Of a DNA stretch of 51,982 nucleotides, positions 18,717 to 25,971 are shown piece by piece (the stretch's first letter is position 1; each line of letters opens with the position of its first letter). The notes below the pieces were generated by a model, which was not told the origin of the DNA, made no database searches, and worked only from the letters and a program-made list of their open reading frames with translations. The position numbers and the translations under genes were made by a program. Source of the stretch: Actinomadura mexicana (GTDB lineage Bacteria > Actinomycetota > Actinomycetes > Streptosporangiales > Streptosporangiaceae); assembly GCF_900188105.1 (NCBI RefSeq), contig NZ_FZNP01000029.1:1-51982 (forward strand), given 5' to 3'.

Positions 18717-19150
18717 GCCGTGCCGTGAACCGCGCCGACGTGGACGAGGTCCATGCCGAGTTCTATGCCGCGTTCGAGGCCGGCGACTTCGACCGCATGT
18801 CGGCGGTGTGGGCGGACGGCCCGTACGCCGAGGGGGTCTCCTGCGTCCACCCCGGCTGGACGATGCTGCGGGGACGTGAGGCGGTCCTGCGCTCGTGGGC
18901 GCTCATCATGGCCAACACGTCCTACATCCAGTTCGTGCTCACCGACGTGGAGACGGACGTGTACGGCGACCACGCCGTGGTGACGTGTAAGGAGAACATC
19001 CTGACCGCCGATGAGGACACCGAAGCAGGGTTCCTCGCCGGCGGAAGCATCGTGGCGACGAACGTGTTCGTACGGGCGGGCGGGGAGTGGCGGCTTCTGC
19101 TTCACCACGGCTCGCCCGTCCTCAACGTCGTGGATGCAGAGGAAGAATGA
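18713..19150 (+). CDS. NTF2/SnoaL-like protein within the folate operon
   Basis: A 145-residue cone-fold protein of the SnoaL-like/DUF4440 group. Typical segments are EVHAEFYAAFEAGDFDRMSAVWADGP, CVHPGWTMLRGREAVLRSWALIM, and a strand pattern ending in FVRAGGEWRLLLHHGSPV. Conserved His and Trp residues line the usual pocket but no catalytic set is certain. The ATG overlaps the folP stop, and its own stop overlaps the folB ATG (both ATGA), so it is translated with the folate enzymes. The position is conserved in other actinobacteria as I recall. A role in folate metabolism is inferred only from context. Confidence 0.85.
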   Translation: MSRAVNRADVDEVHAEFYAAFEAGDFDRMSAVWADGPYAEGVSCVHPGWTMLRGREAVLRSWALIMANTSYIQFVLTDVETDVYGDHAVVTCKENILTADEDTEAGFLAGGSIVATNVFVRAGGEWRLLLHHGSPVLNVVDAEEE

Positions 19151-19512
19151 CTCTCGACCGCATCGAGTTGCGCGGGCTTCGGGCGCGGGGCCGCCACGGA
19201 TGCCTGCCCGCCGAGCGCGACCTGGGCCAGGAGTTCGTCGTGGACGCGGTCCTCGGCCTCGACACGCGCCCCGCCGCGGAAGGCGACGACCTCTCGCGTA
19301 CCGTCGACTACGGAGCGCTCGCAGGCCGGCTGGTCGACGCCGTGGAGGGGGAGCCCCTGAACCTCATCGAAACGCTGGCCGATCGGCTGGCGAAGATATG
19401 TCTGGAAGATCGGACGGTGTCCGAGGTCGAGATCACCGTCCACAAGCCGAGCGCCCCGATCCCGCATCCCTTCGCGGACGTCGCCGTGAAGATCACGAGG
19501 AGTCGCCCATGA
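19147..19512 (+). CDS. folB: Dihydroneopterin aldolase
   Basis: A 121-residue tunnel-fold enzyme that splits dihydroneopterin into 6-hydroxymethyl-dihydropterin and glycolaldehyde. Family features are IELRGLRARGRHGCLPAERDLGQEFVVDAVL at the start, TVDYGALAGRLVDAVEGEPLNLIETLADRLA with the key glutamate, and VHKPSAPIPHPFADVAVKI with the catalytic lysine. The start overlaps the upstream stop and its stop overlaps the folK ATG, both by 4 bases. Confidence 0.96.
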   Translation: MTLDRIELRGLRARGRHGCLPAERDLGQEFVVDAVLGLDTRPAAEGDDLSRTVDYGALAGRLVDAVEGEPLNLIETLADRLAKICLEDRTVSEVEITVHKPSAPIPHPFADVAVKITRSRP

Positions 19513-20096
19513 CAGCGTCCGACCGCATGCCCGACCGCACCGCCACCGGGGGGCACATGCTGGTCCAGCATCGTGTCGTGTTCTCGATCGGCAGCAACCT
19601 CGGGGACCGCCTGGACAACATCCAGGAGGCGGTCGACGCCCTGTTCGACGCGCCGGGGCTGAGCTTCGTGGCGTTCTCCCCGGTGTACGAGACGACCCCC
19701 TACGCGCCGCCCGGGGAGAGCATCCCCGAGCAGGGCGAATTCCTGAACATCGTGCTCATCGCCGACACGCGACTGCCACCGGAGAACCTGCTGGAGCGGG
19801 TCCTGAACATCGAGAACTCGATGCGCCGCGAGCGCTTGGTCCGCTGGGGCCCCCGCACCCTCGACATCGACATCGTGACTTTCGGGGACATCACGTCCGA
19901 CGACCCCGATCTGACGCTCCCGCACCCGCGCGCGCACGAGCGCGCGTTCGTTCTCGTCCCATGGTCCGACATCGAGCCGGACGTGCTGCTGCCCGGGCAC
20001 GGCCGCGTGGGAGACCTGGCCGAGGCCAAGCAGGCGGAGGGCGGCCCGTCGGCCTGCCGCCGGCGTGACGACCTGGCTCTGCAGCAGCCTGCATGA
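19509..20096 (+). CDS. folK: 2-amino-4-hydroxy-6-hydroxymethyldihydropteridine pyrophosphokinase
   Basis: About 195 residues. FolK transfers pyrophosphate from ATP to hydroxymethyl-dihydropterin, giving the substrate of FolP. Visible are FSIGSNLGDRLDNIQEAVD, SPVYETTPY, the substrate/metal motif RWGPRTLDIDIVTFG and LPHPRAHERAFVLVPW. A non-conserved N-terminal extension of about 20 residues precedes the conserved start; the later ATG codons at residues 6 and 17 are alternatives, but the ATGA overlap with folB favours 19509. A C-terminal tail of about 25 residues also exceeds the usual fold. Confidence 0.95.
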   Translation: MTASDRMPDRTATGGHMLVQHRVVFSIGSNLGDRLDNIQEAVDALFDAPGLSFVAFSPVYETTPYAPPGESIPEQGEFLNIVLIADTRLPPENLLERVLNIENSMRRERLVRWGPRTLDIDIVTFGDITSDDPDLTLPHPRAHERAFVLVPWSDIEPDVLLPGHGRVGDLAEAKQAEGGPSACRRRDDLALQQPA

Positions 20097-20602
20097 AGCC
20101 CTCCCGCCCGCTGTTCCTCGTCGCCCTCGTGGTCGTCATAGGGGTGATCACCTGGGCGGTGCTGCGTTCCGCCTACCTGTCGTTGCCCCCGCTGCCGTGG
20201 ACGGCGGTGCCGACGCTGCTCCTGCTCGCCCTCGGTGAGGCGTTCACCGGGCTGAACGTGTTGCGCCGCCTTCGCCGCAAGCCCTCCAAGGACCGCGCGA
20301 CGGACGCCCGCAAGTCGAGGCAGAAGCCGCTGGATCCCCTGGCGGTGGCGCGCCTGGCGGCCCTGGGGAAGGCCAGCGCGCATTCCGCGGCGGTCATCGC
20401 GGGCGTGTTCGGCGGGTTCGCCGTCAGCCTCGCCTCCTCGCTCGACAAGTCGACCCCCCGGCACGACTTCTTCGTGAGCGGCGGCACGTTCCTCGCGGCG
20501 GTCGTGCTCGTGGCGGCGGCTTGCTTCCTGGAGTACGCGTGCCGGGTGCCGAAGGGAACGGACGAGGAGCACCGCGACCACCCCGGCGCGTCCCGCGCCT
20601 GA
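20093..20602 (+). CDS. DUF3180 membrane protein
   Basis: A 169-residue protein with four hydrophobic segments: FLVALVVVIGVITWAVL, PWTAVPTLLLLALGEAF, SAAVIAGVFGGFAVSLAS and GGTFLAAVVLVAAACFLEYAC, separated by a basic loop. It matches the DUF3180 family, typically found next to folK in actinobacteria. It ends the chain of ATGA overlaps starting at folP, so it is translated with the folate enzymes. Its function is unknown; folate or pterin transport is possible but unproven. Confidence 0.88.
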   Translation: MKPSRPLFLVALVVVIGVITWAVLRSAYLSLPPLPWTAVPTLLLLALGEAFTGLNVLRRLRRKPSKDRATDARKSRQKPLDPLAVARLAALGKASAHSAAVIAGVFGGFAVSLASSLDKSTPRHDFFVSGGTFLAAVVLVAAACFLEYACRVPKGTDEEHRDHPGASRA

Positions 20603-20710
20603 GGTGCCGCCGCCGCGGCGGGCCGGGACCGGCGTCGGGCTGCTCGCCGGCTCAGGTTGCTCGCCCCTGTCGCGCTGCTTGTCCTCATTGCATTGCTTGT
20701 TGTCGTCGCG

Positions 20711-21859
20711 CTACTTGTCGATGTCGCCGACGACGAAGAACATTGAGCCGAGGATGGCGATCATGTCGGCGACCAGGTTGCCGGGCAGCAGCTCCGCGAG
20801 CACCTGGACGTTGTTGTAGGACGCGGAACGCAGCTTCATCCGCCAGGGGGTCTTCTCGCCGCGCGACACCAGGTAGTAGCCGTTGATGCCCAGCGGGTTC
20901 TCCGTCCAGGCGTAGGTGTGCCCCTCGGGGACCTTCAGGACCTTCGGCAGCCGCTGGTTTATCGGGCCTGGCGGAAGCTCGCCGAGGCGGTCCAGGCAGG
21001 CGTCCGCGAGGTCGAGGGACGCGTGCACCTGGTCGAGCAGGCACTCGAAGCGGGCCAGGCAGTCGCCCTCCGACCGGGTGACCACGCGGACGTCCAGCTC
21101 GCCGTAGGCGAGGTAGGGCTCGTCTCGGCGCAGGTCGAAATCCACGCCGGACGCACGCGCGACGGGCCCGGACACCCCGTACTGCAGGATCTGCTCCCGG
21201 GTGAGGACGCCGACCCCCCGGGTGCGGGCCCGGAAGATCTCGTTGCCCATGATGAGGTCGTCGATGTCGCCCATGCGGGCACGGACCTCGGAGACCGCCG
21301 CCCGCGCGCGCGCCGTCCAACCGGCGGGAAGCTCGTCCTTCAGCCCGCCGACACGGTTGAACATGTAGTGCATGCGTCCACCGGAGATCTCCTCCATGAC
21401 CCGCTGCAGGACCTCGCGCTCGCGGAAGGCGTAGAAGATCGGGGTGATGGCGCCCACTTCCAGCGGGTAGGAGCCGAGGAACATCAGGTGGTTGAGGACC
21501 CGGTTCAGCTCTGCCAGCAGCGTCCTCATCCAAACCGCGCGTACGGGGACCTCCATGCCGAGCATGCGTTCGACGGCGAGAACGACGCCGAGTTCGCTGG
21601 AGAACGCCGACAGCCAGTCGTGCCGGTTCGCCAGAACGATGATCTGCCGGAAGTCACGGACCTCGAACAGCTTCTCCGCTCCCCGGTGCATGTAGCCGAC
21701 GATGGGCTCGGCGGCCGAGATGCGTTCGCCGTCCAAGGTGAGCTTCAGCCGGAGCACACCGTGCGTGGACGGGTGCTGGGGGCCGATGTTCAGGGTCATG
21801 TCCTCGGTGGCGAGCTCCTTGGCGCCCGCACCGATCCCGACGATCCGTTCGGTGGTCAT
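20711..21859 (-). CDS. nuoD: Stand-alone NuoD-like subunit (49-kDa complex I family)
   Basis: A 382-residue homologue of NADH dehydrogenase subunit D. The pattern MTLNIGPQHPSTHGVLRLKL, EPIVGYMHRGAEKLFE and the C-terminal PEGHTYAWTENPLGINGYYLVSRG...LGSMFFVVGDIDK are characteristic of the family. It is somewhat shorter than operon-encoded NuoD. No other nuo gene is in the window, so it is an orphan paralogue ('nuoD2' in Streptomyces, from memory). The gene is convergent with the folate cluster and divergent from the PH-domain pair. Its electron-transfer partner and role are unknown. Confidence 0.93.
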   Translation of the reverse strand: MTTERIVGIGAGAKELATEDMTLNIGPQHPSTHGVLRLKLTLDGERISAAEPIVGYMHRGAEKLFEVRDFRQIIVLANRHDWLSAFSSELGVVLAVERMLGMEVPVRAVWMRTLLAELNRVLNHLMFLGSYPLEVGAITPIFYAFREREVLQRVMEEISGGRMHYMFNRVGGLKDELPAGWTARARAAVSEVRARMGDIDDLIMGNEIFRARTRGVGVLTREQILQYGVSGPVARASGVDFDLRRDEPYLAYGELDVRVVTRSEGDCLARFECLLDQVHASLDLADACLDRLGELPPGPINQRLPKVLKVPEGHTYAWTENPLGINGYYLVSRGEKTPWRMKLRSASYNNVQVLAELLPGNLVADMIAILGSMFFVVGDIDK

Positions 21860-21938
21860 GGTCGCGCCTCCGCCACTCCGATCACCGCTTCATGGTCCCA
21901 TGGCGAGCGGTAGTCGTTATCCGGTTGACTAGAGGGCA

Positions 21939-22598
21939 ATGAACGCGAGCCACGGCGAACCGCCATTCGATCCCGCCGCGCATCCTGGACAGCAGGGCGC
22001 GGTACGTCCGCCCGCGCCGTCCGGTCCGGGCCACGGCGGTCAGCCTCCTGGTCAGGGACAGGTAGGGGCACCCTACCCGCCGCGCCAGGGACCGCCCGTC
22101 TACCAGGCGGATCAGGCCTTCGCGCCTGGGGCCGGCCTCCACTGGTCGCCCATTTCCCAACGCCACGCCTGGCACAGGCTTCTCACCGCAGTCCTGTGGG
22201 CGCTTCCCGTGGGTGGTGTGGGCGCTTTCATCGTCTGGAGGAACGGCACCGTGGTCGCGGCCTCCCTTTGGGTCGCCGCCGTAGTGCTGGGGGTCGTCCT
22301 CACCTGGGTGGTCGCGCAACTGGACCGCAGGGCCTACGGGTATGTCGAGCGTGGCGACGACCTCATCGTGACCCATGGCGTCCTCGTCCGGCGGCTCATC
22401 GTGGTTCCGTACGGGCGGATGCAGTTCGTGGACGTCACTGCGGGGCTTCTGGAGCGGTGGATGGGTGTCGCCACCGTCCGGATGCACACCGCCGCCGCGG
22501 CGACGGACGCGACGATTCCGGGACTGCCGACTGCGGAGGCCGCGCTTCTGCGCGACCGTCTCGCGCAGAAGGGCGAAGAACGGGGCATGGGCCTATGA
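21939..22598 (+). CDS. Bacterial PH-domain membrane protein (YdbS-like)
   Basis: A 219-residue protein. A proline/glycine-rich N-terminus (about 70 residues) leads to two adjacent membrane helices (LTAVLWALPVGGVGAFIVW, SLWVAAVVLGVVLTWVV) and a bacterial PH (bPH2/DUF304) domain with the signature GDDLIVTHGVLVRRLIVVPYGRMQFVDVTAGLLERWMG. The domain should be cytoplasmic and membrane-proximal. The stop overlaps the next start (ATGA), forming a two-gene unit like ydbS-ydbT of Bacillus. The role is uncharacterised; membrane or toxin-stress functions have been proposed for relatives. Confidence 0.87.
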   Translation: MNASHGEPPFDPAAHPGQQGAVRPPAPSGPGHGGQPPGQGQVGAPYPPRQGPPVYQADQAFAPGAGLHWSPISQRHAWHRLLTAVLWALPVGGVGAFIVWRNGTVVAASLWVAAVVLGVVLTWVVAQLDRRAYGYVERGDDLIVTHGVLVRRLIVVPYGRMQFVDVTAGLLERWMGVATVRMHTAAAATDATIPGLPTAEAALLRDRLAQKGEERGMGL

Positions 22599-24121
22599 GC
22601 GGCCCTTACGGCCCGTATGGCCCGCCTGGACGCCCAGGCCCGCCGGGGCCACCCGGGCCGTCCGGACCACCCGGACCACCCGGACCGCTTGGGCAGCCGG
22701 GCCCTTACGGTCGCCCTGCGGGACCGTCGTATCCGCCCCGTCCCGGGTATGGCCCGCCCCGTCCGCCGTATGCGTATGGACCGCCGCAGCCGCAACGTCC
22801 GCCGATCCGATTTTCGGAGGGCACGCACAGGCTTCACTGGGCGACGGCCCCACTGCGCGCGTTCGTCTTCCTCATCATCTACTTCGTCCTACTCGGCTTC
22901 CCACTGCTGCTGACGCAGACGGACAGCGGCATCACCTTGGCGCTCACGCCTGAAGTAATCCTGCGGTTCATCCTCGTGACCATCCCCATGGGACTGGTCG
23001 CAGTAGGGACCGGCCTGTGGGCCTGGCTCGCACTGCGTTTCCGTGTCGACAACGACGACCTCGTCGTCGAGACCGGCATCCTGCGTAAGAACGCGCGCCG
23101 CATCCCGCTTTCGCGTATCCAGGCGATAGACGTCGTGCGTCCCCTGGTGACGCGGGTGTTCGCGCTTTCTGAAGTACGGGTGGAGTTGGCAGGGGGCGAG
23201 CAGAGCGAGATCGCCCTCCGCTACCTGGGACGGCAGTCGGCGCAGCAGTTGCGCGCCGAACTCCTCGCGCGCGCCGCTGGGCTCCCGGGCCAGACCCCGG
23301 AAGCGCCCGAACGGCACCTGTGGCGCGTCCCCCTCGGCTCCCTGCTCGGGTCGCTCGTCGTGCGGCTGCCCGTCCTGGGGACGGTGCTGCTCTTCCTCGC
23401 GTCCCTCATCTTTCTCGTGATGTACGCCGAGGGCGGCATCCTGGCCGTCACGATCCCGGTCCTGCTCGGCCTCATCCGAGCCGTGATCGCGCCGCTGGTC
23501 ATGTACGCCAATTTCACGGTCGCGATGTCACCGGACGGGATCCGCCTGCGCTACGGCCTGCTGGAGACCCGGATGCAGACGCTGCCGCCGGGCCGCGTCC
23601 AGGCCGTCAGCATCGTCGAACCGTTGATCTGGCGCAGTCTGGGCTGGGCCCGCGTCGACGTCACCGTGGCCGGATATGCGGGCGAGCGCCAAGCGCTCTC
23701 GTCGACCCTGCTCCCCGTCGCGCCCCGCCACGTCGCCATGCACCTCGTCTCGCAGGTCTTCCCGGGGACGCAGGTGGACGCCGTCGCCCTGGTCCCCGCG
23801 TCCTCCAAGACCGTGTCGATAGAGCACGCGGAAGGCGCCGGCACCGACGACGTGGTCTTCGTGGCCCGGCACGGATGGCCCTGCCGCCGCACGGACGTGA
23901 TCGCCCACGCGCGCGCGCAGAGCGTCAGGCTGACCGTGAACCCCTTCCAGCGCCTGCTGGGCCTGGCCACCGTGCACGTGGACGCGCCTCCCGGGCCGGT
24001 CCAGGTGGCCGCGGCGGACCGCGAGCTGGGCGAGGCCCGAGCGATCGTCGAGTCCACAGCGCGCCGGGCCCTCGCCGCCCGCCGCGCCGGTGGCGGCGAC
24101 CCCACCCACTGGGCCCGCTGA
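22595..24121 (+). CDS. Large PH-domain membrane protein (YdbT-like)
   Basis: About 508 residues from the ATG that overlaps the previous stop codon. The first ~70 residues are collagen-like proline/glycine repeats (GPPGPPG units). Then come repeated bPH2 modules with membrane helix pairs: FRVDNDDLVVETGILRKNARRIPLSRIQAIDVVRPL for the first and SPDGIRLRYGLLETRMQTLPPGRVQAVSIVEPLIWR for the second. A third, degenerate module near the end reads HARAQSVRLTVNPFQRLLGLATVHVDA. It likely forms a complex with the upstream protein. The open frame extends upstream to 22196, but that part is out of frame with the overlap logic. Confidence 0.87.
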   Translation: MSGPYGPYGPPGRPGPPGPPGPSGPPGPPGPLGQPGPYGRPAGPSYPPRPGYGPPRPPYAYGPPQPQRPPIRFSEGTHRLHWATAPLRAFVFLIIYFVLLGFPLLLTQTDSGITLALTPEVILRFILVTIPMGLVAVGTGLWAWLALRFRVDNDDLVVETGILRKNARRIPLSRIQAIDVVRPLVTRVFALSEVRVELAGGEQSEIALRYLGRQSAQQLRAELLARAAGLPGQTPEAPERHLWRVPLGSLLGSLVVRLPVLGTVLLFLASLIFLVMYAEGGILAVTIPVLLGLIRAVIAPLVMYANFTVAMSPDGIRLRYGLLETRMQTLPPGRVQAVSIVEPLIWRSLGWARVDVTVAGYAGERQALSSTLLPVAPRHVAMHLVSQVFPGTQVDAVALVPASSKTVSIEHAEGAGTDDVVFVARHGWPCRRTDVIAHARAQSVRLTVNPFQRLLGLATVHVDAPPGPVQVAAADRELGEARAIVESTARRALAARRAGGGDPTHWAR

Positions 24122-24125
24122 CGAG

Positions 24126-24134
24126 TTATCCACA
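24126..24134 (+). promoter_or_regulatory. Single perfect DnaA-box sequence
   Basis: TTATCCACA starts 5 bases after the stop codon of the large PH protein gene. It equals the consensus DnaA box. No second box is close by, so it is not an origin; it may bind DnaA or be chance. Confidence 0.35.
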
Positions 24135-24184
24135 GAATCGCGTTCTACTTCCGCGCCCCTCGGCGTCCCCCGACGATGGAACAC

Positions 24185-24217
24185 GTCGGCCCGCCCGAGG
24201 GGGGAGGGCGGGCCGAC
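24185..24217 (+). terminator. 12-base-pair hairpin after the PH-domain pair
   Basis: GTCGGCCCGCCC (24185-24196) and GGGCGGGCCGAC (24206-24217) are exact complements with a purine loop. This is a probable terminator between the PH genes and the P450 gene. Confidence 0.7.
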
Positions 24218-24406
24218 CCGCCGAGGAGGGAGCGTGGTCACGTGGAAGAAGACGCCCGCATCGTCCCGCAGCCGGGGCCGCGAACGGTCACTCGGCGGGG
24301 ACCTGCTGGACAGGAGCGCATCGCCAAGGCTCACGGCGACGCCAAGGGGCCCGTCGCCCCCTCGACCCCACTCCAAATAACCGCAAAGGGCACATATCGT
24401 CGGGAC

Positions 24407-25615
24407 ATGAGCGACCTGGCCTACGATCCCTGGTCCACCGCATTCGTGGCGGACCCGTATCCGGTGTTCGAGCGGCTCCGCGCCGAGCGACCGGTGTTCT
24501 TCCACGAGCCCACCGGCCAGTGGGTGATCAGCCGGTACGGGGACGTCGACGCGCTGCTGCGCGACCGGCGCCTCGGGCGGTCCTACCTCCACCTCGCGAG
24601 CCACGAGGAGTTCGGGCAGGAGCCGGAGCCCGACTTCCTCAGACCCTTCTGGGGCCTGATCCGCGCCGGAATGCTCGACGTGGAACCGCCCACCCACACG
24701 CGGTTGCGGCGTCTCGTTTCCAAGGCGTTCACGGCGCGCATGGTGGAGGGCCTGCGTCCGATGATCCGGCGCCTCGCCGAAGAGCTCGCGTCGGGGCTCG
24801 CGGACAGGGGCGGCGGCGACCTGCTCGCCGAGATCGCCGAGCCGCTGCCGGTGAACGTGATCGCCGAGATGCTGGGCGTCCCCGTCGAGGACCGGCGCCT
24901 CCTGCGCCCCTGGTCGGCCGACATCTGCGGCATGTACGAGCTGAACCCGCCCGAGGACGTCCAGCGGACCGCCGTCCGCGCGGCCGTGGAGTTCTCCGAC
25001 TACCTGCGGGATCTGGCCCGCGCCCGGCGGGCCGAGCCGGGTGACGACCTCATCACCGCGCTGGCCCATGTCGTGGACGAGGGCGACCGGCTCACCGAGG
25101 ACGAGCTGATCGGCACCTGCGTCCTGCTCCTCAACGCGGGCCACGAGGCCACGGTGAACGCGACGGGCAACGGCTGGTGGACGCTGTTCCGCAACCCCGG
25201 CCAGCTGGAACGTCTCCGCTCCGACCCGTCGCTCGTGCACACCGCGGTCGAAGAGCTGCTGCGCTACGACACCCCGGCGCCCATGTTCGAACGCTGGGTG
25301 CTGGAGGACGTCAGGGTCGCCGGGGTCGACATTCCCCGTGGCGCCGAGGTCGCCCTCCAGTTCGCGTCCGCCAACCGTGACCCGGAGGTGTTCGCCGATC
25401 CGAACCGGCTCGATCTGGGCCGCGACCCGAACCCCCACATCACCTTCGGCCTCGGCATCCACTACTGCCTGGGCGCGCCCCTGGCCCGCATCGAGCTCAC
25501 CGAGTCGTTCGGCGCGCTCCTGCGCGCAGCCCCCGCCCTTCACCTCACCGCCGAACCAGAGTGGAAGCCCGGCTACGTCCTACGCGGCCTAACCGCCCTC
25601 CAGGTAGAGCGCTGA
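24407..25615 (+). CDS. Cytochrome P450
   Basis: A soluble 402-residue bacterial P450. The haem-binding loop is FGLGIHYCLGAPLARIE with the cysteine ligand; the I-helix oxygen-activation motif is NAGHEATVNATGNG; the K-helix E-x-x-R is EELLRYD. The start ATG at 24407 gives the conserved MSDLAYDPWSTAFVADPYPVFERLR; the frame runs upstream without homology. No ferredoxin or reductase gene lies nearby, so electrons must come from elsewhere. The substrate is unknown. The gene is isolated between a terminator and a decayed amidohydrolase tail. Confidence 0.93.
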   Translation: MSDLAYDPWSTAFVADPYPVFERLRAERPVFFHEPTGQWVISRYGDVDALLRDRRLGRSYLHLASHEEFGQEPEPDFLRPFWGLIRAGMLDVEPPTHTRLRRLVSKAFTARMVEGLRPMIRRLAEELASGLADRGGGDLLAEIAEPLPVNVIAEMLGVPVEDRRLLRPWSADICGMYELNPPEDVQRTAVRAAVEFSDYLRDLARARRAEPGDDLITALAHVVDEGDRLTEDELIGTCVLLLNAGHEATVNATGNGWWTLFRNPGQLERLRSDPSLVHTAVEELLRYDTPAPMFERWVLEDVRVAGVDIPRGAEVALQFASANRDPEVFADPNRLDLGRDPNPHITFGLGIHYCLGAPLARIELTESFGALLRAAPALHLTAEPEWKPGYVLRGLTALQVER

Positions 25616-25763
25616 CCGGCCCCCGTCGGCGTGGGTGGACAGCGATGCCGCGCATACGGCCGGCCCCCCACATCGGCGGGCGACTACGAGCAGGGCCACC
25701 ACCCCGTTCGCGGGATCTACCGGGTGACCTTCGACCGGTCGAAGAACGCGTCGGCCGCCGGCT

Positions 25764-25877
25764 GGGGAGGGCTGCCTCGCCGAGATCATCGCCGTCCCCG
25801 GAGACCCGTCCGAGGACACCACCGTCGCCCAGCACGTGCGTGTCATGAAGGACGGCCGCGTCTACAAGAACCTCTGA
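25764..25877 (+). pseudogene. Remnant of an amidohydrolase C-terminus
   Basis: In one frame, ending at a TGA at 25875-25877, the codons read AEIIAVPGDPSEDTTVAQ followed by HVRVMKDGRVYKNL. That is the characteristic ending of imidazolonepropionase-like amidohydrolases (ADLVAVxGDPL...VxxVMKDGRVY). There is no body of the enzyme upstream: before about 25764 the reading breaks and the preceding segment shows no metal-binding motifs. It therefore looks like a truncated, decayed gene. The 25616-25971 gap otherwise holds only this and the following tandem repeat. Confidence 0.6.
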
Positions 25878-25911
25878 ACGCAGAACCTCTGAACGCAGAA
25901 CCTGTGAATGC
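25869..25911 (+). repeat. 15-base tandem repeat
   Basis: The unit AACCTCTGAACGCAG occurs at 25869-25883 and 25884-25898, with a third diverged partial copy from 25899. The first copy contains the stop codon of the amidohydrolase remnant. Confidence 0.75.
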
Positions 25912-25971
25912 CCGCGCGACGAAGCGCACGTGCCGGGAGCGTGATGCTCGTCGACTCGCGGCCGGGGCGCG

